DNA from: Mesostigma viride
Lineage: Eukaryota > Streptophyta > Mesostigmatophyceae > Mesostigmatales > Mesostigmataceae
Direction of reading: 5' to 3'
Length of the DNA stretch: 64,000 nucleotides
NCBI GenBank assembly: GCA_009746045.1
Contig: RPFO01001993.1
Location: 1-64,000 of the forward strand
Notes under the pieces: generated by a model
The model's input: the letters and a program-made list of their open reading frames with translations, nothing else
Told to the model about the DNA's origin: nothing
The model's database searches: none
Program-made: the position numbers and the translations under genes
Shown here: one piece after another, positions 21,726 through 32,684 of the stretch
Layout of the letters: the number at the start of each line of letters is the position of its first letter
Position numbering within the stretch: position 1 is the first letter of the stretch

Positions 21726-24700
21726 CTACAATACGCTTCCGCGGACACCTTTTTCAGCGGGGAAAGTGCCCCCGGGCTTCCGGGAAAAATTCAGCAAGCG
21801 CGGCGGAACTTAGATACTAAAATTTCGTTTTTGGTTCGTACCGTACAGCCAATCATTTTGCGCCCGGATCAAATTGTGATCTGGGCACTGAACACGAAAA
21901 TTTCAGCGGAACGTACGAAACACCAACGCAACTACAGAAAATTTTCAATGACGAAACTGTAGTACCGTGTCACATCACCTAAAAATGGCCTTTTTTGTTA
22001 CATGGGGTCATATCTCCCACGCATATAGTCAGATCGGGGTGCCTTCCTGGACTTAAGGTCCCCCTAGGACCCTGTTCACATCACATAACTTGGGGGGCCA
22101 ACTGACCTATTTTTAGCATCAAACCGTGACGTGGAAAAGGGCAAAAAACGATGTTTTCCAGGCATATGGAGGCATAGCAGCCACACACAAGTAGTAAATG
22201 TAGTCCAATTCAGCTGGAGATGGTTATGCTTATTAATTTACATCCAAAGACAAAAACCGCCCTTAAGTATGCAATGTAGGACCAAACTATGTGCTATAAT
22301 TCTGGCATACATGAGCCAAAACACCGTTTTGGTGCATTATTTTCAAAGTTATGAAGCCCTTGCCAGCACATATGTGGCCCAATCATGCCAGAATTCGTCA
22401 CATTAATAGCACAATACTTGAATTTACACTAGAACACAAGTTGGACATATTAGGACCACTGCCGGCCCACTAAAAGTGACGGATGAAAGCAGAAATAGAG
22501 CGATTTTTGCCAAAATACTCCATATTCTGTGCCATTGTCTTAGAAAACTTTGCATTCTTCACTCAATTATCGTCATGGCTGTCATGGGATTCATATACAT
22601 GCCACTGGGGCTGGATACATTAACCAACACAGACTCAAAAAGCGATCATCAAGGGACAAAATCACCATCAATCACAGTACTTACTGGCATTCGGAACAAG
22701 CACCATAGTGCCTACAAGCCTCAAGAAGGGGAGCTTGGCTGACCAGTCGTGCCTGTCGGCTGACCAGTCTCTTTTCTAAAGGGGCCCCGCTCGGCAGCAC
22801 ACACAATCTCCTTTGCAGTACTTGGCCCACTCTGCTGGGCACCCTTGCTGTGCGTGTCTAATAGCAGCTAATCCAAATATATATCTGCCAGGTGCCTCTC
22901 TGCTACATGGAAATACAAAGCGCAATCAAGGACAGCAGCGGCTTGGGCTCAGCACCTAGCTGCCTACCATTCAATTGAGCTCAGCACCTAGCTGCTGTAC
23001 AACATGATTCTGCATCAGTGCCTGTCCTAATTGCGCCCCCCGCCCCCTTGCCATCATCGTCATGCTCATCATAGTCTTTAGAACGTGCACTGAACTCCAA
23101 CCCTTGGACAGTCCATAGGTCATTTAGAATCTGTGCATGTAATGCTATCTCTTCTCAGTTGAACTCATCTACCACCCTCTCATGGTCGTGTCATCTCTCA
23201 TGTAATCCACCTAGGTTTGTCGTGGCCACTGATCTTTCAGCCCCTCCTGACAGCAAAATCTGGGCAAACACACTGTTGACATCACCCGTCCTTTTTAGCG
23301 TACATGGCTCTTCATATTTATCCTTATCCCATCCCTCAACACACCAAGAATTGTCTATTCATCCCCCTTGCATAGGTGGTGCATAACTGCGGCGTGATGG
23401 GGGATTGCCCAAAATAGGTGTAAAATGCATGGGATGGCACGGGGAGGCTCACACTCATCTGTTTACAATCACACTCATGAGCTAACAATGTCCCTCTCTG
23501 ATTTTGACACTGCATGCACATGCATTTCCTACCGGCTATATCAAGCCTTTAGTGTGGTTTGGTGCATCAAGAGAAATGGCAGGTCAGCTGAGTGCATCAG
23601 ACCACATTTGTGTTAAGTGTACGCTTGCAACGCTGTTTGCCCACCGCATGGAGCTCCCCTTTCGGACAGTGGCACAAGTAGCACTTACACCTTACTCCCA
23701 GCCGCTCACCTGCCCATGCTAGCAACAAGAACAAATGCATGGTCCCCATCCCAACGTAAGGTGCATCACATTGATGGCCCTGCCATCACCTAGCAGTGTG
23801 CCACCCCTCTCCACCTCAACCTACTCTGAAAGGCCAGGGCCCCAACAAACCTTTCAAGACATGGCACTCCTCAAAGAAGGCAACCCCTCAAAGAAGGCGA
23901 GGCAGTTTAGGTCTAGGGGGGCTTTGGGTAAGTTAAAAGATGATAGAGTTCACTAACACAGGCCACGGCAACGACAACCTGCTTCACCCGCTGCATCCAT
24001 ACATCACAAGCCATAAACTGCACAGCCTGGCATGATTGCCTAAGGGTCACGTGATCCAAGATGCCCTTCAGGCTCACCCCAGCACACCGGCCCATCCTCA
24101 CCACCCCACTGGTCATAGTCATCTACAGTGGCATCAAACTCCTCTAGGACAGAGTGCAGTAAAGGCAACATAGACGTCCTGACACAATTGAATAAGAACG
24201 TGGCTGCTACCTACTGCCCTTAAAAAAAATGTCGATTGCTTGCACACATACGCATTCAATTCTTCAAGCAAGCATGCTAACACCTTCACAGCACATCCCA
24301 AGGTTGACATCCATCGAGCTTTGTCAACAAGCATGACTTCCTGATGCAAACTTAGCTGTCAAGCTAGGAGGAGGAAAGCTAGGTAAAGAGGTGAGATAGA
24401 CCCCCCCACAGCACCTTCCTGCACCAAAACCATGACAATATCATCCAGAGCTTGCTAAATACGTACAGCTAACCGGTAGCGGGCGACCTTGCAGTCCAGG
24501 TTCAGCGCGAACATCTCGTGTCAGCACCAGGCGGAGATGGCGGACGCGAACCCACAATTCTATAAAAGCGAGTCATAAGACTATTTCGGGGAGCGGTGAA
24601 CGGCTTGGAACACCGAAGGTATGCCGCGACAAAAGCCTGAAGTTTTTCTCGGAAATACACGCCTGGATGTGGATTAGGGCACCGTTGTCGTGCTTGTGCT

Positions 24701-25618
24701 TGCGTTGCGAGCAGGCAACCAGTGTTTCTTGCAGTGTCGAGCAGTAACAGATGGTGGCGCGAGAGCAATATGTGACTTTTAAATCATGGCTACACAGCTT
24801 ACACCTCCGCAGGCATGTTGGAACAAGCCCCGCCATGCCGTGAGCCGAAAAAAAGGAAGAAACGCATCAACCAAGGACGGTCGTAAACGTCACTGAAAAC
24901 AGCAAAATCTGACCTGCCGGCAGGTAATGCAACAGCCTGGAAAATGTGATTCGTTTCTCGAAAAACTGATTAGCGCTCGTGAAAGTAGACTTGAAGCCCA
25001 TTCGGATTCGACCTTTTGGGAATTGTGAGCTTCCAACAAAAAAGTTTCCCCCACAATTAATAAACATGCATTTTCGCTGCCAATTCCAGATCTGGCCGAC
25101 ACAAAAAAACAGCGTCTCAGTTTGCGAATTATTTTGACGCATGAACATACGCGAATAATATCCACCATGCATCATCGCAAAGCAGGAGAGTTTACGCGTC
25201 GTTTGCATCCATCGCAGCGACTTAACATACATAATTGACTTTTGACTGATATTCCGGCGGACATAGGGTCGACAGCCATGCGAGGTGGAATTTTTCTGGT
25301 CCCGTCGTCCTCAACGCGACGCGTTCGCGCCAAAATTCCCAGGATCTCATGTAACCGGACGGACCGATTTTAGGTGATGTGTACCAAGCAAAATGTAGTA
25401 GGACTTCGCTAAACTCACGTTCGGAATTTTTCCCCGCAAGATTCCCCTGCAAGATTCCCCCGCACGATTCCCCCCGCTAGGTTCAGGCTCCAGTCGATGC
25501 TCGCCAAATGGCGCAAAAAAAGAAACATATGTTAAAATCGACGGTGCGAATCCTCGTTACCGCTCGGGTAACATTCTCGTGAACTCATTTCGCGTCTCCT
25601 ACGAACCGTATTGTAGTG
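21726..25618. other. 3.9 kb with no recognised gene
   Basis: Composition is AT-richer than the genes. Only short unmatched frames appear on both strands. I could not find splice-compatible coding blocks, RNA genes or strong tandem repeats. A gene of low composition bias could be missed here. Confidence 0.4.
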
Positions 25619-26184
25619 ACATCTGAGCCCTGTGATGCCAGATCTCCTTTGCGGCCGTTCCGAGCTTGGCACTGGATTCGTCGTCCACATCGTCGCGTCG
25701 CTGCAGCAACACGATGTTTTCTGGCATCCGCGGGCTTTTGGTTCCCGCCGCACATTTGAAAGGGCTGTCCTCCGGCTTTTTGCCTTTGCACCGTGTGCAG
25801 TTCTTGGACGTTTGGAATCATGGCATGGCTAACGTGATGACTGACTAGCTACCTTTTCAGTGGTTTTCCATTTGCGGGTATTTCCTCGTAAATGGTGGGA
25901 GAGCGATCGCAGCAATGGTGCTCACCACTAGACACTCCCGGCCAGTTAGGCTCGAAACACACGCGCCCTGATCAAGCATGCTGTTTCCGGCCCCACCGTC
26001 TAGGTCATCTAGTCGCTCTACACGTAAGCCAGCCATAATTTCAATGCACAAGGATACACATTTCCATCACCATTCATCTTCATCATCCTGAACGACTCGA
26101 ACACGCGGACAATTAAGATAACGGCAGGCTCGAGCTACCATGGTCCGGATTCTCCCGATTTCTGGCCTGCGCTGGTTATCTCCT
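25619..26184 (-). repeat. Interspersed repeat, copy 2 (inverse of 9631-10195)
   Basis: It is almost the same 565-bp sequence as copy 1 in the opposite direction, ending in the terminal hairpin at about 26117-26181. The differences are scattered substitutions plus a small change around ACGCGGACAATTAAG next to the hairpin. Confidence 0.85.
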
Positions 26185-26378
26185 TGATATACAGTAGCTG
26201 TCTGGACAGGCATACTATAGAGTAGTTGTCCAGGCATATATATTAAAAATATAATTACTTACAGCAGAGTGAAATCACTCAAACCAAAGCAAACGCCCAG
26301 CTATAAACCTATATACAGAGCCATGTCAAAGCTCTATACTACGATAAGACCAATGGAAACGCCTAACGGGAGGAACCT

Positions 26379-26679
26379 AATAGCCCTGCTGCACCGCAAA
26401 ATCAGCCCGCGTACGGCGGAGCATGATGTCCGCCATGGCCCGAGTCAGCGCCACCGACAAGCGCTGACGCCAATATGACGTCCAGGTCCGCGCCGACCAT
26501 GGGGCCCGCTGGCCCTCCAGGTCCAGCCGGTCCTCCCGGAGCCGGCAACACTCCTTGAAGAAGGCGGAGGTCAGGGGCCCCATGGCCCCAAACTCCTCCA
26601 GGACAAAGGGCACCACACGATGGTGCCCGACGTCGCCGTAGGCCAGGAGCTTGGCCCGCTCCGCTCCAGGCATATATAT
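26379..26679 (-). mobile_element. LINE C-terminal coding fragment, minus copy
   Basis: On the minus strand, codons from about 26675 down to the stop at 26379 read AERAKLLAYGDVGHHRVV, PFVLEEFGAMGPLTSAFFKE and ARTWTSYWRQRLSVALTRAM. This is the style of the extreme C-terminus of algal LINE polyproteins (H.VVPFV.E.FG..G, then SYWRQRLS..L). It is 5'-truncated. The first 153 bp forms an inverted repeat with the plus copy. Confidence 0.65.
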
Positions 26680-27001
26680 TCTATCATATATATATATTTT
26701 TAATATATATTCTATCATATATACCGGCCTGACATCGTGGTGCTGGACTTTGAGGGGGGTGGCCGGCATCTGCTTATTGACGTTTCGGTGGCGCGGCCCT
26801 TGGCTCTTAGCCACGTGGCTGGGGCCTCCCTCACGGCAGGTTACACGGCGGAGCGGGCCAAGCTCCTGGCCTGCGGCGACGTCGGGCACCATCGTGTGGT
26901 GCCCTTTGTCCTGGAGGAGTTTGGGGCCCTGGGGCCCCTGACCTCCGCCTTCTTCAAGGAGTGTTGCCGGCTCCGGGAGGACCGGCTGGACCTGGAGGGC
27001 C
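26511..27001. repeat. Inverted repeat formed by two LINE fragments
   Basis: Arms 26511-26663 and 26848-27001 (153 and 154 bp) are near-identical reverse complements. The 184-bp spacer holds a TA-rich pair of ATATATTCTATCATATATA copies. Confidence 0.85.
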
Positions 27002-27088
27002 ACATGGTCGGCGCACATGCTGTATGATGTATACACATACTACATGATCTCCCGACGGAGTCATGTTATAATTTAATTTAATTTTAAT
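26725..27088 (+). mobile_element. LINE C-terminal coding fragment plus 3' end, plus copy
   Basis: The plus strand reads DIVVLDFEGGGRHLLIDVSV, then RPLALSHVAGASLTAGYTAE, then the same HRVVPFVLEEFGALG segment. After the coding part comes CATGATCTCCCGACGGAGTC and a TTTAATTTAATTTTAATT tail, the same 3' end as in the insert at 61553-61737. The C-terminal YWRQRL part is missing, probably by deletion. Confidence 0.65.
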
Positions 27089-27586
27089 TGAATAAGAAAA
27101 CATCACAGCCATCATTACAGTTTGCATAATGTTAGCACCCATGAACCGTGGCCTGGTTGTTGCCACAATGCCTATCCCGACATGCACAAATGATTGCGCA
27201 ATGGCAAGAAAAAAAATGGAGCCAACCCGTGCGCAAATTTCTGCACATGGCAGCAGTTGCCTCAAGTGGGCCACAAACTTAAGATGCATCAACCTGACAC
27301 AAAGATTGCCGCAAACAAGTACAATGTCTCAGTAACAGCTATCCCGACATTTGACAAGCTAGGCACACGCAGCACCAGCACACTGAATGCATCCCTGCAG
27401 AGCAGGAGGCAGGAAGGTAATTGTACAGAATGTTTTTTCTTGTCCCATCACTGAATGGTTAGGCAGAATCCCATGCTAATCTCCACGCATCAACTTTCGC
27501 ACCTGCAAAGCAACACGCGCAACAATGGTGTGGCAAGAAGAAATCAAAGCAGTGTCATCACGTCAGAATGCTGGCGCACAAGTCCC

Positions 27587-27650
27587 AAAGAGATAACCAG
27601 CGCAGGCCAGAAATCGGGAGAATCCGGACCATGGTAGCTCGAGCCTGCCG
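27587..27650 (+). repeat. Terminal hairpin of the 565-bp repeat, solo copy
   Basis: GATAACCAGCGCAGGC ... GCCTGCCGTTATC forms an imperfect stem around a roughly 35-nt loop containing CGGGAGAATCCGGACCATGG. Other copies are at 9634-9698, 26117-26181 (inverse) and 63920-63984. Confidence 0.8.
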
Positions 27651-28017
27651 TTATCTTTTCCGCGTTTTCGAGTACGAATGAAACTTTCATCTTACATTTC
27701 TCATTATCAAACAATAACTCAATTACCAAGGGTGTGGCACGGTGAGCAGCTGCAGGATGGCGGGACCGGGATGAGGATACCGAAACCAATAGCACCTTCC
27801 TCAGCCAGTGCCGACGTGAATTCCATATCCGCCAAATCTCAGACCAAACAGGAAGACATGTGAAGACTACCCTACCCCGCATCTCCCCATCTTCCACCCG
27901 GCTACTCACTTTTGCATGGTAACAGGAAGTCCGAGAAGGCAGAAACACGCATGTTGCGAGAAAGCACAATACCACCCTATTGCCATAAGCGGCCGTTACT
28001 GCGGTGCTGATACGCAC

Positions 28018-31000
28018 CTGTTCCAGTGTCAAGAACATGACCACGTTCCACGAGCCCAGCCGCCCAAAGTTCGCCAAGAAGCCCTTGTAGAACGCAAAGG
28101 GTCCCTGCAGCCATGCGAAATGCGGGCATGCAGTGCGGGTGAGGACAAACAAGTGTAATAGAACGCTGACAGCAACTGCAACTTGCAGGTGAGCAAGACC
28201 TTAAATAAAAGAATACTCTGGGAACCGGAAGAGGCATAAATCCAAAGCGTCCACCATTGCCGGCAAGAGAAGAATCAGCCAGTTTCAAAAAGACGACTGC
28301 GAACATCATGTTGTGCCTGACGGGGATTCGCACCATTCGATAGCATTTTGGAGCATTACTAGCTGTGTTCCTTGGGGGGTGCCTTCCTGAATTGCCACCA
28401 GCCCCAGCGTCAAGAAAGCATGTCCAGCACAGGTTATCATGCACACATCCCTCTTTCGCCGGCATGTTGTGAAAGATATGCTCCCTGATAACTGCCCCAT
28501 CCTGCCTCAGTGCCTCTGCCCCGACTCAGAAAATTTGAAAGCCGGCCATACATAGGGGCTATGCTCCCCGAGGGGGACTCCAAGGAGTCACCAGTCACGG
28601 TCCCCACCACTTACCTCCTTCTTCGCCGTCTGCAAGAAACAGTCAATCGCCCCCTTGAACTGCCCCGTCGTGTCGCCCATTACGCGCGACTTGACGACGT
28701 CGACGGGCGAGCCCACGCACACGGCCACAAAGCCGGCGCCAAGTCCCGAGCAGATGTGCGTCTTCACGTCATCCTTGAAGCCGGGCAGCTTGAGCAGCGT
28801 CTGCTTGACCTGGTCATAGCTGGCCAGCTCTGCCGCGTTGATGATCGCGTTGCGCGCGATGTTGGGGCCCAGGCCGGTCCACAGCGCCGTGAAGCCCTCC
28901 TGCAGGGAGCGAGCGATGGTAAAGGCAGAACCGAGTACAGGCAACAAGGCAGAAGCAAGTACAGGCAATTATCAAAGGCAACAATCAGACAGCTATCAAA
29001 GGCAACCATCGGACCGTCATCGAAGGCAGCAACGGCAATAATCGAGCAAATGCAACAATCAGTAAGGAATATTTAGGTATTTGGCTTGCAGGGTGGTGAC
29101 GCGAGAAACGGTTCCAGTCGAGAGTGCGTCGCTTGAGAGCGGTAAGGAAGCAAACAATCATGGTCTCCATGCAGCCTCATCCAAGCGGACGCAGATGCCC
29201 GAGTTGGTGCGCACCACCGGAGGCGAGACCTGCGCGGAATGTCACGTGAACACCTATCTACCGGGCAGGCACCACAGAGCATCTATCCAACAGGGCAGGC
29301 ATCAAAGAACATCTATCGAACAGGGCAGGCACCAAAGAACATCTATCGAACAGGGCACCCAGGTGAGCACACAGTGGCTGCATCGCTGAGCTGGTAACGA
29401 GGCCGCTGCGCTGCAAGACCATGGCCACAGGGGATGCCGGCATCCCGCTGTCCAGCATCAGGCCGAGCCTTGCCCATGACTGCAGGCCTACAAGGTGTTG
29501 CTGGGAGATACACACACAACCGTACGCACATCCGCACGTGTCTATACACTCTGGCGTTCAAGGGTGCCCCGACTTGTCATTCCCACTAGGAAAGCGGGAA
29601 GAAAACTTCAACACCACGTTCCACCAATGCTATTGATGCGGTTCGTGAGGCTAAGGAGAGATTGTTAAGAATCACGTGAATCGAGCTGTGCATACAGCGG
29701 CCAGCGGGACATTACAGTCTACTACGGTGCATTGCAGTCAGCCATAAATCCACACCACAGCATGGGAAACAGTCACAGCGGCGCATCCTGCTTTGGGGGG
29801 CAGTCTCGTCCAGCCAAATAAAGTCAGTGTGCAAGAAAAAGGGAGGGAGTCCCATCCACTGTGTCGGGCAGAGCGAGGCCACTTGCACACGATAGGACAG
29901 GAACCCCACCACATGATGCGCAGTTGCAGTGCACAGCGACGCCGTTTGTGGTTGCAGTGCACAACTACGGAGTTTGTGGCTGCAGTTCACACCTACGGCG
30001 TTTGTGGTTGCAGTGCACAGCGACGCCGTTTGTGGTTGCAGTGCACAACTGCGGAGTTTGTGGCTGCAGTTCACACCTACGGCGTTTGTGGTTGCAGTGC
30101 ACAGCTACGGAGTTTGTGGTTGCAGTGCAAAGCTACAGCGTTTGTAATCGCCGCGCACAGTTACGGCGTTCGAGGTTGCAGTGCACATCTACGGAGTTTG
30201 TGGTTGCAGTGCACAGCTACGGAGCCTGTGGTTGCAGTGCACAGCTACGGCGTTTGTGGTTGCAACGCACAGCTACGGTGTTTGTGGTTGCAGTGCACAG
30301 CTACAGCATTTGTGCGAGCCGGGAGGCCTCACCGTCTTGATGATCGTCGAGTAGCAGTTGGCGGCGCTCGTGTAGCGGATGGGCACGCCCGGTCGGCCCT
30401 GCGACTGCATGCGCACCTTGACAAGATCCGTGGGGCTGGCAATGGCGATACCGATGGCCCCTGTCGACCAACCACCGGGCACGCATTCACCGAGCAACCG
30501 CCAAACGTTCATTTCCGTGACTTGTTAGTTATGCCCACTCCAACGCAAACCCCAACCTTGCACAAGTTGAGAAGAGATTAAAAGGAGAATAGACACTCCG
30601 TTTTTTATCTTGCCTTCTGTCAGGCCATAAACGCTCTCAAGACTATATGCTCTCAAGAGAAAAATGCTCTCAAGAGAAAAATGCTCTCAAGAGAAACATG
30701 CTCCCAAGCCATGCGTGTTCTCTAGCCAAACAGGTGCGCTGCCAGCGCCACATATTTTTTGCACTTGAGCATGTGCACGGATTCCCTTATTTCCCTATCT
30801 CCATTTAGTCAAGATCAACGAGCCTCACTGCTAACTTAGACAGGGCACGTTGATAGATGGATAACCAAGCGTTGAAAGCATGTGTTTTGCTATCGAGAGC
30901 CACGAATATGGCGGTGCAAGGCATCCACAAACAAAACATACGTATGAAAGAAAGTCCCCCCTAGAATAAAATGTCCCGGCTAGGGCCTGCCAAATCTGGG

Positions 31001-32112
31001 AGCACGGAAGCAGCCGAATTACTTCAGGGTGGACACCACTAAGTTCAACAGCCATCAAGCTCTTGGAGACAGACTAACCTGTTGTCAAACCAGCCGCGAT
31101 TTTCTTGAGGAGAGGCACATCACCAACATGGTCCTTCCCGACATAGAAGTTCCTCACCTGCAGACAAGTGTGGCAACAGGTAAGCGGGAGGCGTGTGGAA
31201 ATGCGGTTTAGCCATTTGCGGTATAAAAGCAACGGAAAAGTCCTTTTCATAACACTTTTCACTCCATTGACCATCTCTCGAAACTTGTCGTACAACGAAG
31301 TTTGAATCAAGTCATAGAACCACACTGAACTACTGAAGCCATGTACTTGCCATACAAACAAACATCATTGCAAGGAGATGGCCTTTGGGTGGAGCCAAAA
31401 ACACGCTGCAGGCCCGAAACTTTTCGGCGATTTGAAAGCCCAAGGGTGTTGGAACCTAGGCGTACGCCTTTAGAAGCATTGGTTGTATGGCCATTCATGG
31501 AACAAGTATAACAAACAAGAAACACGACCGACCCCGGAAGTCCCCCCGCCTCAGATAATCGAAAATTTTACTGACGTAATCTGAACAAAGTGAACGAAGT
31601 GACCGGGGGATGCTGTCATAGATTGAATTGAGTGGAATGTGGAATCAGATACGTACTGGTTCGTACAAGCCGATTCGGATGCCTCCGAACACGCACTGGC
31701 GGTGAAGTCCTGGAGTAAGACCCTTCCACAGAGCCTTTGGTCCCTCCTCCTTGCCTATGGTGGCGAGGGTGCCCAGAAGTCCCTTGTATTTAGGAAGGCT
31801 TCCAGGCGCAACCTTCTGCGTTTGGAGCCGCACCTTGGCCGTGTCCAGTGGGAGCGTTGTGGTCTGCGCAAACTCCACGGCCATACACACATACCAAACT
31901 TATCATCCGTTTCCCCCCCGTCGAGATGCGATGTCTTCCTAAGCTAAGCTAATTAAACGTCTCCTTGCATATCTCAGGAAGCAGAAATAAAAGTGAAGTC
32001 CCTATAGCAAACGTTAACCACAATGAGGGTCCCGTTAGTTCCCACGCACCTCAGCCCAGCAGGCAGCGATCGCGCTGGCTGCGAAGCTCTGCAGGAACGT
32101 TAGCTCCGGCAT
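28018..32112 (-). CDS. UCP: Mitochondrial uncoupling protein / carrier family protein (UCP-like)
   Basis: Minus-strand exons are 32112-32050, 31872-31657, 31157-31079, 30460-30333, 28899-28615 and 28104-28018, all GT-AG and in frame, giving 286 residues. The last codons are not located; a candidate tiny exon is 27749-27723 ending in TAA (weak). The protein shows three carrier repeats with signatures PLDTAK (residues 29-34), PTDLVK (129-134) and PVDVVK (227-232), and UCP-type stretches such as [20 protein letters not shown] and RLGSWN. Carriers of this group sit in the inner mitochondrial membrane and move protons/fatty-acid anions or small acids. The resemblance to plant UCP/PUMP proteins is strong, but substrate cannot be told from sequence. 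Length matches the usual ~300. Intron 4 holds a 28-bp minisatellite. It shares a divergent promoter region with the RhoGAP gene. Confidence 0.92.
29271..29360. repeat. 30-bp tandem repeat in UCP intron 4
   Basis: AACATCTATCGAACAGGGCAGGCACCAAAG and close variants are repeated three times. Confidence 0.8.
29925..30315. repeat. 28-bp minisatellite, about 14 copies, in UCP intron 4
   Basis: The unit is GTGCACAGCTACGGCGTTTGTGGTTGCA with GAC/TAC and GGC/GGA variants. It starts 18 bp from the exon 4 donor. Because 28 is not a multiple of 3, the open frame across it shifts phase with each unit, so it is not a protein repeat. Confidence 0.93.
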
Positions 32113-32684
32113 CTTGATAGACTAATTCCACGAATGATACACACTGGAGACACTGAACCCCAGCCAACAAATAGAACAGCTGAGGAGCAGTGCTAACGGC
32201 CAAGGCAACGACGCTTGGGGAGGCTGGGCAGCACTTTACGCAAAAAGTACCTAACACAGCTCACATGGGCGAGCACGGAATGCGCGCGTGACGTGATGCG
32301 AGCGTGGTCTAGATATCTACGAAGCCCATGCGGTCCAGTTGTCACAACGGCGCGGACGGTCACTTATGTGATCGAGGTCAAGTGAAGTGGCTTACTTGAA
32401 GATCCAGCGGCAGCGTACGATGTTGAGGTAGTGTGGAACTTCAGGAAGCCAGATTCTGAGCGGGGGTATCCGAGTAACGGCCCTGTCATTTCAAACATAC
32501 CGCCCGCAACACAGCGTGCTCCAATTGCCGCCACGTATCATACGTGCAAGCTAGAAAGGCGACGCGTGCTGGATTATATGGTGTCGATTGGCATCCACCT
32601 TGATTGGCGAGTTTTCCTTAGTCACGTTTTAAAAACCTTCCGTTGATAGCGAGGTTGGTTTCACATGAATGTTTAGGAAGGTAA
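32113..32684. promoter_or_regulatory. Divergent intergenic region between UCP and RhoGAP genes
   Basis: The two start codons (32112 on minus, 32685 on plus) face away from each other with only 572 bp between. Both promoters and 5' UTRs must lie here, unless upstream noncoding exons exist. I see no clear TATA box. This is inferred from gene positions. Confidence 0.6.

Noticed and set aside
29793-30581. 262-codon plus-strand frame with Cys/Leu/Thr repeats
   Set aside because: It runs through a 28-bp minisatellite and antisense to a UCP exon; repeats shift phase each unit, so the apparent protein repeat is accidental.
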